From positions 1-64,000 of the forward strand of contig CALWPY010000006.1 in NCBI GenBank assembly GCA_944383545.1: 64,000 nt of DNA, in the 5' to 3' direction. The stretch comes from an uncultured Lachnospiraceae bacterium (lineage in GTDB: Bacteria > Bacillota > Clostridia > Lachnospirales > Lachnospiraceae). The position numbers and the translations under genes were made by a program. The stretch's first letter is position 1; every line of letters starts with the position of its first letter. Below are positions 26,956 through 38,500 of the stretch, piece by piece. The notes below the pieces were generated by a model. That model searched no databases. It had not been told where the DNA came from and saw nothing but the letters and a program-made list of their open reading frames with translations.

Positions 26956-27907
26956 ATGCAAGTCTGTTACCCCGTTCATCAAATATATCGCTTACACTGC
27001 CTACTCCGTTTTTTCTTCCCAGAACAATATATCTTTCAAAAACTCTTTCCTGTACAAGCTTTCTTAAGCCCGGTTTATTTCTGATATCATCTATGGAATT
27101 TCCGTGTACGGTTGCAATAATGGAACAGCCGCAGTTTATTACATAAGATATCGCATCTATATCCTCCCTGCTTCCTATTTCGTCTACTGCAATTACGTTT
27201 GGTGACATGGAACGAATCAGCATAAGCATACCTTCTGCCTTAGGACAGCAGTCCAATATATCCGTTCTTATTCCCACGTCATTCTGAGGAGCTCCCATAT
27301 AGCAGGCAGCTATTTCAGAGCGTTCATCAACCACCCCTACGGTTTTTCCCTTAAGACCTTCCGTTCCGTCCGAGACAAGCCTTACAATATCCCTCAGCAT
27401 GGTAGTTTTTCCTCCACCCGGAGGAGAAATTATAAGTGTATGGAGAATTTTTCCGTCTTTTACAATATATGGAATTACCTTTTTGGCACAGCCCTTTACC
27501 TCATGTGAAAGTCTGATGTTTATAAACGTAATATATTTTACATTTTTTATCTTTCCTGCATCTATGGTAACCTTTCCTGCAAGGCCCACTCTGTGTCCTC
27601 CGGATATGGTTATAAATCCCTGTCTTACTTCATCCTCATATGCATATAGAGAGTAATTGCTTATGTACTCTACCGTATCCCTTATGTCCTCTGCTGAAAC
27701 AATATATGCCTCTTCCTTTTTTTCAGTAAGATATCCCACTCTGCCAAGAAAAAATTCCCTGTTATCATATTTTAATATAAGCGGCTCATTAATCCTGAGT
27801 CTCAGCTCCGTAAGCCGTTCATAATCTATAATTGATTTAATCATCAGATTTCTGATTTTCATTGAGAGTATTTTAAGTACCCTGTTATCCTGAAGCGTAA
27901 TATCCAT
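26945..27907 (-). CDS. spoIIIAA: Stage III sporulation protein AA, ATPase
   Basis: A 320-aa AAA-type secretion ATPase and first gene of the operon, thought to energise the feeding channel from mother cell to forespore. It has Walker A ISPPGGGKTT, VGVVDERSEIAA, and Walker B NVIAVDEIGS, with GGHRVGLAGKV before the P-loop. The ATG at 27907 has GAGGTGG 4 bases upstream. The open frame extends 57 codons further, across the promoter region, and that extension is not coding. Confidence 0.93.
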   Translation of the reverse strand: MDITLQDNRVLKILSMKIRNLMIKSIIDYERLTELRLRINEPLILKYDNREFFLGRVGYLTEKKEEAYIVSAEDIRDTVEYISNYSLYAYEDEVRQGFITISGGHRVGLAGKVTIDAGKIKNVKYITFINIRLSHEVKGCAKKVIPYIVKDGKILHTLIISPPGGGKTTMLRDIVRLVSDGTEGLKGKTVGVVDERSEIAACYMGAPQNDVGIRTDILDCCPKAEGMLMLIRSMSPNVIAVDEIGSREDIDAISYVINCGCSIIATVHGNSIDDIRNKPGLRKLVQERVFERYIVLGRKNGVGSVSDIFDERGNRLAYDF

Positions 27908-27949
27908 TTTTCCACCTCTCTTCCAAAACAGGTATATCTGCTTTTCAAT

Positions 27950-27977
27950 ATTATATGCTGTGATATTTTTAATATGA
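27950..27977 (-). promoter_or_regulatory. Sigma-E-like promoter of spoIIIA
   Basis: On the minus strand TCATATT (27971-27977), 13 bases, then CATATAAT (27950-27957) resemble the sigma-E consensus (ATATT with CATAnnnT). It is 42 bases before the spoIIIAA start. Mother-cell sigma-E transcription of spoIIIA is established in Bacillus. The spacer is slightly short, and the -10 also resembles a sigma-A box. Confidence 0.5.
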
Positions 27978-27996
27978 TTAAAACAGGAAAAAAAGG

Positions 27997-28024
27997 TTAC
28001 AATCAATATAATTAATGTTATAAT
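27997..28024 (+). promoter_or_regulatory. Probable promoter of the double YfhO gene
   Basis: TTACAA (27997-28002), a 16-base spacer and a perfect TATAAT (28019-28024) lie 39 bases before the ATG at 28064. The -35 match is only partial. Confidence 0.5.
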
Positions 28025-28063
28025 AAGGGCAATGTAAATTAAATGATTTCCGGAGGAGTTACA

Positions 28064-31000
28064 ATGAATAAAAATCAAAAAACAATTATTATGACTGCCA
28101 GTTTCTTAATACCGGTAATTGCAGTACTTATAGGTTTTATATCAGGAGGTTTTGCCCCATTCGGAGAACTTGATGTACTTAGTGCAGGAGGAATGTATGA
28201 TTATATTCCTTATTTTTCTGAGCTGTATGACAGGGTACATAATGGCGAGTCTCTTATATATAGTTTAAAAGAAGGTCTTGGCTATAACTTTACGACAATC
28301 TGGACATACTATCTCTCAGACCCTCTCAATTTACTTGTGCTGCTGTTTCCAAAGTCAGCCATGTATACTGTATTTAACTTTTTATACATGTTTAAAATAG
28401 GTCTCGCGGGATTTACATTCAGTATATTTCTTATGTACAGAAAAAAAAGAATTTCTGAAGCATCGGCTGAAATGGCTGAAAAACGTGCCGACGAAATAGC
28501 CGCATACAAAGAAAAAACCTCAGCAAAAAAAGCTGCCAAAAAGAAGGATAAAAAGGATATAAAAATAGGAGGAACTGAAAATCCAAAGAGTTATTTCGGA
28601 CAGTTTATTGCCTGCCTTGATATTAAAATACTCGGTTTTTCAGTTGCATATGCACTTTCTTCATATATGCTCGGTCAGGGACTTAATATCACCTGGCTTG
28701 GTTCAATATGCATTTTTCCGCTTATAATCATGGGACTGGACAAACTTATTTATGAGGGTAAGTGGCATTTCTTTACAATAACTTATATTGCATCATTCTA
28801 TCTTAATTTTTACATAACTACAGTAATTTCCATTTTCCTTATTTTTTATATTGCTCTGCACGAATATAAAAGCCTTAGACACTTTTTCAAAAGTCTTTTA
28901 CTTATAATTTTAAGCTCCGTGCTTGCCATTGGCTGCTCACTTCTTATAATACTTCCATGCATAAACGGTACTGTTTTTAAAGAGCTTATAAGTCTTAAGT
29001 TTAATATTATCACATTTAACTGCAATATCTTTGATGTAATCAGGGGTATGCTTATTAACTCTGACCCGTCAACAATTTCCTCTTACGCTTTCGGAATAGA
29101 TATTTACAGCGGCATTAGCGTGATTTTTCTTATTATCTGCTATATTTTAAATAAAAATATATATATTCAGACAAAGCTTAAAAATATAGCACTGATATTT
29201 ATCCTCATCTTCGGAACATTTATAAATACACCTAATTATCTATTTAACGGTTTCTTCTATTCAGAAGAAAATATATGCGTGTTTGGATTCATGCTTATTT
29301 TTATGCTTCTCTCAATTTCATTTGAAGCACTGGAAAATATAAATTTCAGCAAAACCTCGCATTTAAATACAGCTATAATTCTGACTGTTTCTATTATTAT
29401 TGCTGATTTACTTCTTGTTGATAATTACACCACCATGACACCTTTTATGCTCTCTCTTGAAGTTGTCTTTTTATATTATATTATTACTCTTCTCTATAAA
29501 AATGACAGCATGACTAAAACCTTTTTCATGATACTCTTTCCTGTTGTAATTATAGCTGAGCTTTCCTTTAATTATGTTTCTATCATTAAAGATTTTGGTA
29601 ACACGGCCTCATGCTATGAAGATACATATACTTATAAAATGGAAGGGGCAGCAGACTATATCCACGACAATTCACCCTATGCAAGAATTTTATATTATGA
29701 CAGTGATACATCCGATTCAGAGCCTCTTACCAATACACTTTTGGGATATCAGTATGTTATAACTCCCGAAACCACAAATATCGTCGATTCTCTGCTTGAA
29801 TTTAAAGAAAATTATAATGGTGTAGATATATATGAGAATCCATATTATGTTCCTACGGGATTTTTTGTAAATGAAGATATTACAACATGGGAATACAGCA
29901 CATACTCTCCGTTTATATCACTCAACCTGCTTGCTAAAGACTGTCTTGGCGGCGACGAAATCTATACTGCAATAACAGGTGATTTTAGCACTACCGATTC
30001 AGCAGATATAGGTCTTGATGAAGAAAACAATACTTCCCGAATGATATACTATAATTTCATACCTGAAAGTTCAGGAGATATTTATACCAATCCTTCAAAT
30101 ATTGTACATTTAGGTAATTATGAAGCAGGTGAAAATATATCATTTTCACATAAATATACAAACAGGGAAGCTCAAAATATATTTTTTATGGTTACCTTTA
30201 ACACATTTAACAGCGATGCCCTTATTAATTTATATAATTCCATAAACTTATTTGATGCTGAACATCTTTCATCATACAGTTTATCAGGTACCATAACTGC
30301 CGATTCTTCAGGATATATTTTTATGAATATTCCTTATGAAGCAGGCTGGTCATGTGAGGTAAACGGAACTGAAGCTGAATTAATTTCAATAAGTGACACA
30401 TATATCGGAATTCCGGTTATACAGGGAGAAAGCTCTGTTTCTCTCAGCTTTAAGCCTGTATTTATATACACAGGGCTTTTACTTTCAATAATATTTATTA
30501 TTGTATTTGCTCTGTTATGTACTCCTGTGTCCTTAAAACTTAAAAATGCAATACAAAAACTACTTTCAAAAGGCCGTATTACCGATGTCATCATAAATCA
30601 CATAAGCGACAACCGTGTATATTATTTACTTTTTATAATTGTAACTTCCTTATTTATTATCATGCTTATGCTCCATTCCTGCATACCTTTCGGAGATAAT
30701 TTTGCCATTATAAGTGACGGACTTCAGCTTTCATATCCTCAGTTTTACAGTATGTTCGAGGGCATAAGAAACGGGAACTTCTCGCTACTTGACTGGTCAG
30801 CAGGCATGGTGACTGATAATTATACTATAATAAGCTTATTTTTACTTGACCCTATAAACTATCTTTACCTGCTTTTCCCTGAAAGCGCCAGTGAATTTGC
30901 TTTTTCATTTATTTACTATATAAAGCTTCTTCTTTGCAGCATTACATTTATTTACTACCTTACACACAGGTGCAGAGGCAAAAAACTTGACAAACATTCA

Positions 31001-33127
31001 TATTCACTTATCGGATTTGGAGTTGCCTATGGATTGAATGCATTCGTACTTTCATACTTCTGCTTTTTCTCCTTCCTGGAAGTAATAGCACTGGCCCCAA
31101 TCATAATACTTAATATGGAAAAGCTTTTATATGAGAAAAAAACTGTTCCATACATTTTATCACTTTTATTCCTTATGATTATGGGATATTATTACGCATT
31201 CCTGTTTTGTGAGTTTTTATTCCTGTATTTCTTTATGACTGAATTTGATAATATAAAAGATTTCTTTAAAAAAGGAGTACGCTTTGGACTGTCATCTATC
31301 ATTGCGGCAGGTATGTCAGGAATATTTCTTATTCCATATTATATATTTACACTTTCTTCACCTTATAAGGCAGGTGACAGTATTTATCCTGAATTTTCAC
31401 TGTCGTCATCACTGCAGAATGTACTGAATTCATTTATGATAAATCCTGACCCTGTTGTAATAGATTCTGATTTTTCGCTTGTAAATATATACTGCGGATT
31501 GACTGTACTTTTACTTATACCTGTATACCTTTTAAATAAAAACATAAAACTCTCGGTAAGAATAAGAAAATTTATTCTTGTTGCCCTTCTTGTATTTTCC
31601 TTCGGGAATGAATTATTAAATTATGTTTTTCACGGTTTCCATTATCAGTCCATGGTACCAAACAGATATGCAATATTTGCAATTTTCCTGCTAATTACCA
31701 TGGCATATGATGCATATTTAAATATTAAAGAAATAAAGCCTGTAACAATTTTAATTTCAGGTATCGTTATTTCATCACTGCTTGCAATCGGTTGGACTTT
31801 GAATGATGACATTTCAAAAACGTCTTTCAGATACTTATTGTCAATAGCTGTATTAATAATATTTATAATATTATCAATTATATATGTAATAAAAAATAAA
31901 CCTGAAAAGTTTAAAAAGTCATTGTCTGTAATGCTCACATTGGAAATACTGATATCTTCAATACTTCAATTTACGCTGACCTTCGGAGTAACAGTTTCAT
32001 CTTCCTATCTTGATGACTCTGTTTTAATTAATGAGCTTTCATCAGAATTAAATATGCAGGACAGTCTGCAGATAACAGAATACTCCAATGCACCTATGAT
32101 AAACATATCATATCTGACAGATATCAACTCAATTAGTTTATTTTCAAATATGATAGTTCAGGAACATCAGGACCTTATAACGCAATGGCAGATATCACCG
32201 TCAGTAAATTATATTGATTACACAGGAAATCCTGTGTCAGATTTGATGCTTCGAATCAGATATAATATTACAAATTCTTATTATGATTCTTCATGGTCAC
32301 AGTATGAGGAAGTAGCATCACTAAACAATATTGTGGTACATGAAAATCCTTACTACATTCCTCTCGGTATACTATTTGATGACAGCATATCCGAATGGAC
32401 AAACAGCAATATTATTGAGGATTACGATAATATTATTGATTACTACAATGCATTTTCAAACTCTCTCGGATGTGGTGATGTATTTAATGAAATAAGCATT
32501 GCCCAAACAGAAGAAGAAATTACGGAAGATTCTACATATTGCCTTGCAGACCTTTCGCAATTAGTTGACGGACAGGGTACCGTTCCTATACAGGTACATG
32601 TATCACCTTCTGTAGGCGGAACACTATATATATATGATGAATATTCACTAATATATCTGGGTGAAGCAGAAGAAGGAAAAAATGATGTGATAGAAATATC
32701 AATTACACTTACTGAAGATTATAATAATTTTACCGTCAATCTGGTTTCCGTAAATGAAGAAAGTATTAAAAATCTTTATGAAAAGCTCAGTAAAAGCAAC
32801 ATGACAAATATTGAATACGGCTCCACATACCTTTCAGGCGACTTTGAAGCTTCTCATGACGGAACTTTATATCTTTCATTGCCTAACTTCAGCGGATTTA
32901 CCGCATATGTAGACGGCGTAAAAACCGAGTGTAAGGATTATCTGGGAGGAATAGGTCTGGACATGACTACCGGAGCCCATCACATAGAACTAAAATATAC
33001 CCCTCCGGGGCTTATTCCGGGTGCTGTCTTAAGCGGTATATCCATTATAATATTTATAGTCTACCTGATAATCCGAAAAAAGATAAACAGGAATCAGAAA
33101 CAGCTTGAAAAAACAGTTGAAAATTAA
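28064..33127 (+). CDS. Tandem-duplicated YfhO-like membrane protein
   Basis: A 1687-aa polytopic protein made of two YfhO-like halves in one chain. YfhO proteins are GT-C-like membrane proteins; Bacillus YfhO has been tied to glycosylation of lipoteichoic acid. Half 1 covers about 1-840 and half 2 about 855-1687. Each half has an N-terminal helix, an extracytoplasmic loop ([35 protein letters not shown]), about 10-12 helices, then a large outer domain ending in a beta-rich lobe ([38 protein letters not shown]) and a final helix. Half 1 alone has a Lys/Ala/Glu-rich cytoplasmic insert near 140-180. The ATG at 28064 has GGAGGAG 5 bases upstream. It is divergent from spoIIIAA and shows no functional tie to it. 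Confidence 0.8.
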   Translation: MNKNQKTIIMTASFLIPVIAVLIGFISGGFAPFGELDVLSAGGMYDYIPYFSELYDRVHNGESLIYSLKEGLGYNFTTIWTYYLSDPLNLLVLLFPKSAMYTVFNFLYMFKIGLAGFTFSIFLMYRKKRISEASAEMAEKRADEIAAYKEKTSAKKAAKKKDKKDIKIGGTENPKSYFGQFIACLDIKILGFSVAYALSSYMLGQGLNITWLGSICIFPLIIMGLDKLIYEGKWHFFTITYIASFYLNFYITTVISIFLIFYIALHEYKSLRHFFKSLLLIILSSVLAIGCSLLIILPCINGTVFKELISLKFNIITFNCNIFDVIRGMLINSDPSTISSYAFGIDIYSGISVIFLIICYILNKNIYIQTKLKNIALIFILIFGTFINTPNYLFNGFFYSEENICVFGFMLIFMLLSISFEALENINFSKTSHLNTAIILTVSIIIADLLLVDNYTTMTPFMLSLEVVFLYYIITLLYKNDSMTKTFFMILFPVVIIAELSFNYVSIIKDFGNTASCYEDTYTYKMEGAADYIHDNSPYARILYYDSDTSDSEPLTNTLLGYQYVITPETTNIVDSLLEFKENYNGVDIYENPYYVPTGFFVNEDITTWEYSTYSPFISLNLLAKDCLGGDEIYTAITGDFSTTDSADIGLDEENNTSRMIYYNFIPESSGDIYTNPSNIVHLGNYEAGENISFSHKYTNREAQNIFFMVTFNTFNSDALINLYNSINLFDAEHLSSYSLSGTITADSSGYIFMNIPYEAGWSCEVNGTEAELISISDTYIGIPVIQGESSVSLSFKPVFIYTGLLLSIIFIIVFALLCTPVSLKLKNAIQKLLSKGRITDVIINHISDNRVYYLLFIIVTSLFIIMLMLHSCIPFGDNFAIISDGLQLSYPQFYSMFEGIRNGNFSLLDWSAGMVTDNYTIISLFLLDPINYLYLLFPESASEFAFSFIYYIKLLLCSITFIYYLTHRCRGKKLDKHSYSLIGFGVAYGLNAFVLSYFCFFSFLEVIALAPIIILNMEKLLYEKKTVPYILSLLFLMIMGYYYAFLFCEFLFLYFFMTEFDNIKDFFKKGVRFGLSSIIAAGMSGIFLIPYYIFTLSSPYKAGDSIYPEFSLSSSLQNVLNSFMINPDPVVIDSDFSLVNIYCGLTVLLLIPVYLLNKNIKLSVRIRKFILVALLVFSFGNELLNYVFHGFHYQSMVPNRYAIFAIFLLITMAYDAYLNIKEIKPVTILISGIVISSLLAIGWTLNDDISKTSFRYLLSIAVLIIFIILSIIYVIKNKPEKFKKSLSVMLTLEILISSILQFTLTFGVTVSSSYLDDSVLINELSSELNMQDSLQITEYSNAPMINISYLTDINSISLFSNMIVQEHQDLITQWQISPSVNYIDYTGNPVSDLMLRIRYNITNSYYDSSWSQYEEVASLNNIVVHENPYYIPLGILFDDSISEWTNSNIIEDYDNIIDYYNAFSNSLGCGDVFNEISIAQTEEEITEDSTYCLADLSQLVDGQGTVPIQVHVSPSVGGTLYIYDEYSLIYLGEAEEGKNDVIEISITLTEDYNNFTVNLVSVNEESIKNLYEKLSKSNMTNIEYGSTYLSGDFEASHDGTLYLSLPNFSGFTAYVDGVKTECKDYLGGIGLDMTTGAHHIELKYTPPGLIPGAVLSGISIIIFIVYLIIRKKINRNQKQLEKTVEN

Positions 33128-33180
33128 CTTTAAATATATTAAAATATTTAAAGTATGCTATATATTTAAGGAGGATTTAT

Positions 33181-33738
33181 ATGATATCAGCAGGCGAATT
33201 CAGAAACGGTGTTACAATAGAATATGAAGGTAACATATATCAGATTATAGAATTTCAGCACGTAAAGCCGGGAAAGGGTGCTGCTTTTGTAAGAACAAAG
33301 CTTAAAAACATAAAAAGCGGCGGTGTTGTTGAAAAAACTTTCAGACCTACTGAAAAGTGCGAAACAGCACATATTGACAGAAAGGACATGCAGTATTTAT
33401 ATACTGATGGTGAGTTATACCATTTCATGGATACAGAGACCTATGACCAGATAGCTCTTAATGATGACGTTATCGGTGATTCTCTTAAATTCGTTAAAGA
33501 AAATGAAATGTGCAAGGTTATTTCACATAATGGTGATGTATTTGCAGTAGAGCCACCTCTCTTCGTTGAACTTCTTATTACAGAATGTGAGCCGGGAGTT
33601 AAAGGTGATACAGCTACAGGTGCCACAAAGCCTTGTACTGTTGAAACAGGTGCTACCTTAAACGTGCCTCTTTTCGTTAATCAGGGCGATACAATTAAGA
33701 TAGATACCAGAACAGGCGAATACTTATCCAGAGTTTAA
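33181..33738 (+). CDS. efp: Translation elongation factor P
   Basis: A 185-aa, three-domain EF-P that rescues ribosomes stalled on polyproline. The loop at 29-35 is KPGKGAA with K32 at the tip, the Bacillus-type lysine that can be modified. Later motifs [21 protein letters not shown] and [19 protein letters not shown] are standard. AAGGAGG lies 6 bases upstream of the ATG. It ends in a strong terminator. Confidence 0.96.
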   Translation: MISAGEFRNGVTIEYEGNIYQIIEFQHVKPGKGAAFVRTKLKNIKSGGVVEKTFRPTEKCETAHIDRKDMQYLYTDGELYHFMDTETYDQIALNDDVIGDSLKFVKENEMCKVISHNGDVFAVEPPLFVELLITECEPGVKGDTATGATKPCTVETGATLNVPLFVNQGDTIKIDTRTGEYLSRV

Positions 33739-33788
33739 TATATTAACATCTGATAACTGTTTAAATTAATATATCTAATAATACATTT

Positions 33789-33827
33789 ACCGCCTGACCT
33801 TAAAAAAGTCAGGCGGTATTATTTTTT
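33789..33827 (+). terminator. Terminator after efp
   Basis: A perfect 10-bp GC-rich stem (33789-33798 with 33808-33817, arm ACCGCCTGAC) is followed by ATTATTTTTT. Confidence 0.92.
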
Positions 33828-33892
33828 GCAGTTTAATAACCGTACATATATTTTTTTTAATATATAAAAATAAAGGGAAAGGAAAATCAACT

Positions 33893-35455
33893 ATGAACGC
33901 AGAAACAATCAAGATTCTTATTGCGATGTTATGCTATATGCTTATAGTAATAGGCATTGGATTATACTTCGCAAAAAGAGCACAGACAAATTCTGAAAAC
34001 TACTTTTTGGGAGGACGTTCACTCGGTCCCTGGGTGGCTGCAATGAGTGCCGAAGCCTCAGACATGAGCGGATGGCTCCTCATGGGACTGCCCGGTGTTG
34101 CTTACTGGTGCGGGCTTGCTGATGCCGCATGGACTGCAATCGGACTGGCATTAGGTACTTATATCAACTGGCTTATCGTAGCAAAAAGACTTCGTAACTA
34201 CTCTGCTGTTGCAGGAAATTCAATTACGGTACCTGATTTTTTCAGCAACAGATTTCATGAAAAGAATAAAATTCTTTTATCAATATCAGCAATTTTTATC
34301 CTTGTATTCTTTACCGTATACGCAGGAAGCTGTTTTGTAACATGTGGGAAGCTCTTTTCTACTCTCTTTGATGCAGATTATCATGTCATGATGATTATAG
34401 GAGCTGTTTTCGTTGTTATATATACCTTTATCGGCGGATTCCTTGCAGAAAGTGCATCTGACTTTATGCAGGCTATAGTAATGATTCTTGCACTTGTTAC
34501 AATATTAATACTCGGTTGTATAAATGCCGGAGGAGTTGATGCCGTAATTCAAAATGCAAAGGAAATCCCAGGATATTTCTCAATTAACAATATTGCTTCA
34601 CCTATAGTAGACGCAGACGGAGTACAGCAGACAGCAAACAATCTTCCACTCTTTGGTGATGCAGGCTCTTACGGATTCCTTACAATTATTTCCACACTTT
34701 CATGGGGTCTCGGTTATTTTGGTATGCCTCAGGTACTTCTCAGATTTATGGCAATAAGAAAGGTTGATGAACTTAAATATTCAAGAAGAATCGCAACCGT
34801 ATGGTGTGTAATTTCACTTACGGCAGCAGTATCAATAGGAATAATAGGCAGAGCAATGCTTCCTATCCACGCAGAACTCTCTACTGCTTCAGCCGCTGAG
34901 AATATATTTATAGTAATGTCACAGTCACTGCTCCCTGCTCTCCTTGCAGGTATTGTAATGGCAGGAATACTTGCAGCAACAATCAGTTCATCAGACTCAT
35001 ATCTTCTTATCGCCGCTTCTGCATTTTCAAAAAACATTTACGAAGGTATAGTAAATAAAAAGGCTGAAGATAAAAAAGTAATGATGGTATCAAAAATTAC
35101 ACTTCTTGTCATTGCCCTTATAGGCATAGTAATTGCATGGGATGACAAAAGTGTTATATTTAATATAGTATCATTTGCATGGGCAGGATTTGGAGCCACC
35201 TTCGGTCCTATAATGCTCTTCTCCCTTTTCTGGAAGAGAACAAACAGAAACGGTGCAATAGCCGGAATGCTTACAGGAGGAATAATGGTATTTGTATGGA
35301 ATCTTTTACTTAAGCCTCTCGGCGGAATTTTCGGAATATATGAACTTTTACCTGCATTTATTCTTTCATCATTGGCAATAATTGTTGTATCACTTTGTAC
35401 AAAGCAGCCTGATAAGGAAATAACAGATGAATTTGAAAAGGTTAAAGCAATGTAA
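33893..35455 (+). CDS. putP: Sodium/proline symporter
   Basis: A 520-aa sodium:solute symporter of the PutP type with about 13 helices. The family motifs are YFLGGRSLGPWVAAMSAEA, DMSGWLLMGLPGVAYWCG and, near 355-375, SSSDSYLLIAASAFSKNIY, which includes sodium-site residues. It imports proline, or a close relative, with Na+. It is monocistronic, between the efp terminator and a shared terminator. The ribosome-binding site is weak (AAAGGAAAATCAACT). Confidence 0.92.
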   Translation: MNAETIKILIAMLCYMLIVIGIGLYFAKRAQTNSENYFLGGRSLGPWVAAMSAEASDMSGWLLMGLPGVAYWCGLADAAWTAIGLALGTYINWLIVAKRLRNYSAVAGNSITVPDFFSNRFHEKNKILLSISAIFILVFFTVYAGSCFVTCGKLFSTLFDADYHVMMIIGAVFVVIYTFIGGFLAESASDFMQAIVMILALVTILILGCINAGGVDAVIQNAKEIPGYFSINNIASPIVDADGVQQTANNLPLFGDAGSYGFLTIISTLSWGLGYFGMPQVLLRFMAIRKVDELKYSRRIATVWCVISLTAAVSIGIIGRAMLPIHAELSTASAAENIFIVMSQSLLPALLAGIVMAGILAATISSSDSYLLIAASAFSKNIYEGIVNKKAEDKKVMMVSKITLLVIALIGIVIAWDDKSVIFNIVSFAWAGFGATFGPIMLFSLFWKRTNRNGAIAGMLTGGIMVFVWNLLLKPLGGIFGIYELLPAFILSSLAIIVVSLCTKQPDKEITDEFEKVKAM

Positions 35456-35490
35456 CAGATACAATATTTTATTCCTACACTAACATTATA

Positions 35491-35540
35491 AAAAGTAACG
35501 GCGTATGAATCTATATAATTCATACGCCGTTACTTTTTGA
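35491..35540. terminator. Bidirectional terminator between putP and the pilus operon
   Basis: A perfect 18-bp stem (35493-35510 with 35518-35535) with a 7-base loop. T runs follow on both strands, so it can stop both putP (plus) and the last gene of the pilus operon (minus). Confidence 0.93.
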
Positions 35541-35565
35541 ATTAATCTGCAGACCGCAGAAATTT

Positions 35566-38500
35566 TTAAGTTAAATCATGTAAGTACTGTGTCATCATAA
35601 TCTTAATACGCTGATATACTGTATTTCCTTCCGTATCGGTTACGGCAATTACAATATAAGTATATTCCTGATTATATGGGTCAAAGTATTCAGGTCTTAG
35701 CTGTAATGCTGTTACTAACTCACCATTTATAGTAACATTTCTTGCAACACTTGTATCAACCTGTTTCAAAAGACCACTTGCTACATTATTTGCAGGGTCA
35801 TAATTTGATTCAAATATCAATATATGATTTGCATCATTTGTATATGCACCGGTCTGGTTTGTAAGATAATCAAGGTCATAATATATCTTTACATTTGTGA
35901 TTTCGGTTTCTTCATCAGTGGTTGCCTTATATGCGAATGTCGGTATTGCATTCATGTCATCTACCTTAGCATAATAGCTTCCGTCTGCATCTACCTTTAT
36001 GAAATCACCAAGTTTTTCACCCTGATTGTAGTCATATACATTGATTGTAGGCATCTTAGCACTGTTTCTTACGGAATTACAGATAATATTGATATATAAC
36101 ATTCTTTCATCATTATTATCTTTTCCGATACCCGTTACCTTAGAATGTCCGGCACCGCAGTATGTAATTCCCTTATAGCTGTAAATAAAGTAATTATCTG
36201 CACCGTCATTCGGTGATGCCGCATATATTGATGAATCCTTACCGTTAGTACCTCCCGCAAGAGAATACCAAACTACTAAATCCTCATCCTCTACATCCAG
36301 TACAAAGGTCTGATTGTGAGTTCCTGATATATTAAGTCTTGAACTAATCTTAAACGGATATGAGGTAACTATACCTTCATTATTTTGAGTAGCTCTGTTC
36401 GTACCAAATTTAACATTTGCATCTTCACCGGTAGTATTACTTGCAGCATAAGCCCAATATGCCATATTTGCATATGCAACGTCTGCATACTTATACATAA
36501 GACCTCCTGCATTGGTATTACTTGCAGACTCACCTATTGCTACTATAGGAGTAAGCGCTATCGCACTCAGATACTTATTGGCAGAAACATAATAATTATT
36601 ATTTACCTGCTGATATCTGTAAAGCCACATGCTTGTAGGGTCTGAAGTAAATTTACTAAGCGGACTTATATAGTACTCTGAGCTGTCATATCCGTCTACC
36701 GTCTTATATGGCAGATATATCTGGCTATATGAAGAAGTATCTACGGAACTAAATGCATTGCTGTCAATGAGTATACTTGCTGTACCTTCATTATCAGTTG
36801 TGCCGGAATAATTATTTCCGTTCATGGATACATTTATGCTTCTTCCTGATACAGGATTTCCATTAGGGTCAATTACATTTACAGTTATTATATTTGAGCC
36901 TGTTTCAGTACTGTCTCCAGTTCTTGTTACTGTAGCATCAAAGCTGTTTACTTCATAATTATTTAATTCAAATACGGCAAGACCATTTGCATCTGTAGTT
37001 GCAGTAGCAATAATGTTTGATGCATTTGAAGAATCACCACTGCTGCACATATAAACCCTCATTCCCGATACAGGAGTACCACTATTTGAATAACAATACA
37101 AATTAATGGTAGATGTGCCTATATCTGTCAGAGTCTCATCCTTACTGTTTTCTGTTATGTTATCAAACAGAGTATTATTCCAGCTTGTAAGCCTTGCACT
37201 CAAATCAATACTGTTTGTGTTTCCAGAAATGGTATACGACACTGCACCCCAGTTTTGTTGTGCTCCCGTAAAGTACACCGTCTGACTGTCAAGCTTTGTA
37301 GCCTGTGCCTGCATATCTATTCTGGTTTCTGATGTTGATTTAGATATGGTAGTCGTATATGAGCCCATTCCGGCCACTGATATGGTTGCCTGTGTGTCCG
37401 CATATACCAGTCCCGTACTATCAAGCTCTTCCTCATCAATCTCCATATGCCTTGCGTCCATACCCAAAGCAGCTCTTAAGTCATCAGTAAGATTTACACT
37501 TCCGGTATCGGCAAACTTTGACATTGTATCATGGAAGAGTACCATAGTTCCGTTCTGCTCTACATATTTCAGAAAAGCTTCTGTTCCAATATCCTCTATA
37601 TCTTCTCCTCCAAAGTCCTCTGCCGCACCGATTACAACAGCACTGTAGGTCTCATATATATCCCATATATTTCTGTCTTCTCCAGTTACCGAGCTGAGTC
37701 TGAGATTTTCAATATAGTTATCATAATATGAAAGCTCTTTGTTCTTTGCATTTCTCCATTCAACAAAGTATGTATCAATAGTTTCACCATTTCCAAGAAT
37801 TGCACCGGAAAGTTCATTATATCTGGATGTACCTATCGAATAATAATCATAATATTTGTCGGTATCTAATAATCTTTGAAGCTCATCTCTTAACTCACTT
37901 GCAGTTAATCCGTAAGGTCTTGCATTACTCTCTGTTACATTGTCAATCATACGCTGAATACAGTCTTCAAGTTCTTCAGCAGCAGTTTTTGTTGTTTTGG
38001 AAATACCCGATATTTCTTCGTTTACCAAATCACTTCCCTCTACTGTGCTTGCTCCTGCTTCCTCTTCACGCATAAAGTTGTAAAGCTGCCAGTAATCACT
38101 TGACCTTTCAAAATACTGTCTGGAAGTAATATAGATTGCCTTTTCCATAGTGGTCATGGCATCATATTCTTCCTTATCAGAGTCATCATCTTCCATGGTG
38201 AATCCCTGCACAATACTTTCAGCCTCCGCCTCAGTAAAATTATATGCATCATAAACTTCCTGACACATTTCCTCAAATTGTTCTTCTGTTACTATGTCAA
38301 GCTTAAAATCATAATCATCAGAAAGCTCATCAGCAAGGTTAACGTCCCAATCATCTATACCCGTAATGGTTGTTGAGCCGTTCTCCAGGGTCAGGGTACT
38401 GTCATATTTTACTATACCGAATTTATGTTCATGATAACCGAGAGAATTTGTTCCCAGTCTGGTAATGGTAAGTGACTTTCCTCTTGGATAATCAGGGTCA

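Noticed and set aside
27908-28078. N-terminal extension of SpoIIIAA with a hydrophobic stretch
   Set aside because: It runs over the promoter region and the divergent YfhO start; GAGGTGG at 27907 defines the real start.
33128-33153. AT-only inverted repeat after the YfhO gene as a terminator
   Set aside because: The stem has almost no G-C pairs and no T run, so it is unlikely to stop transcription; efp may receive read-through.
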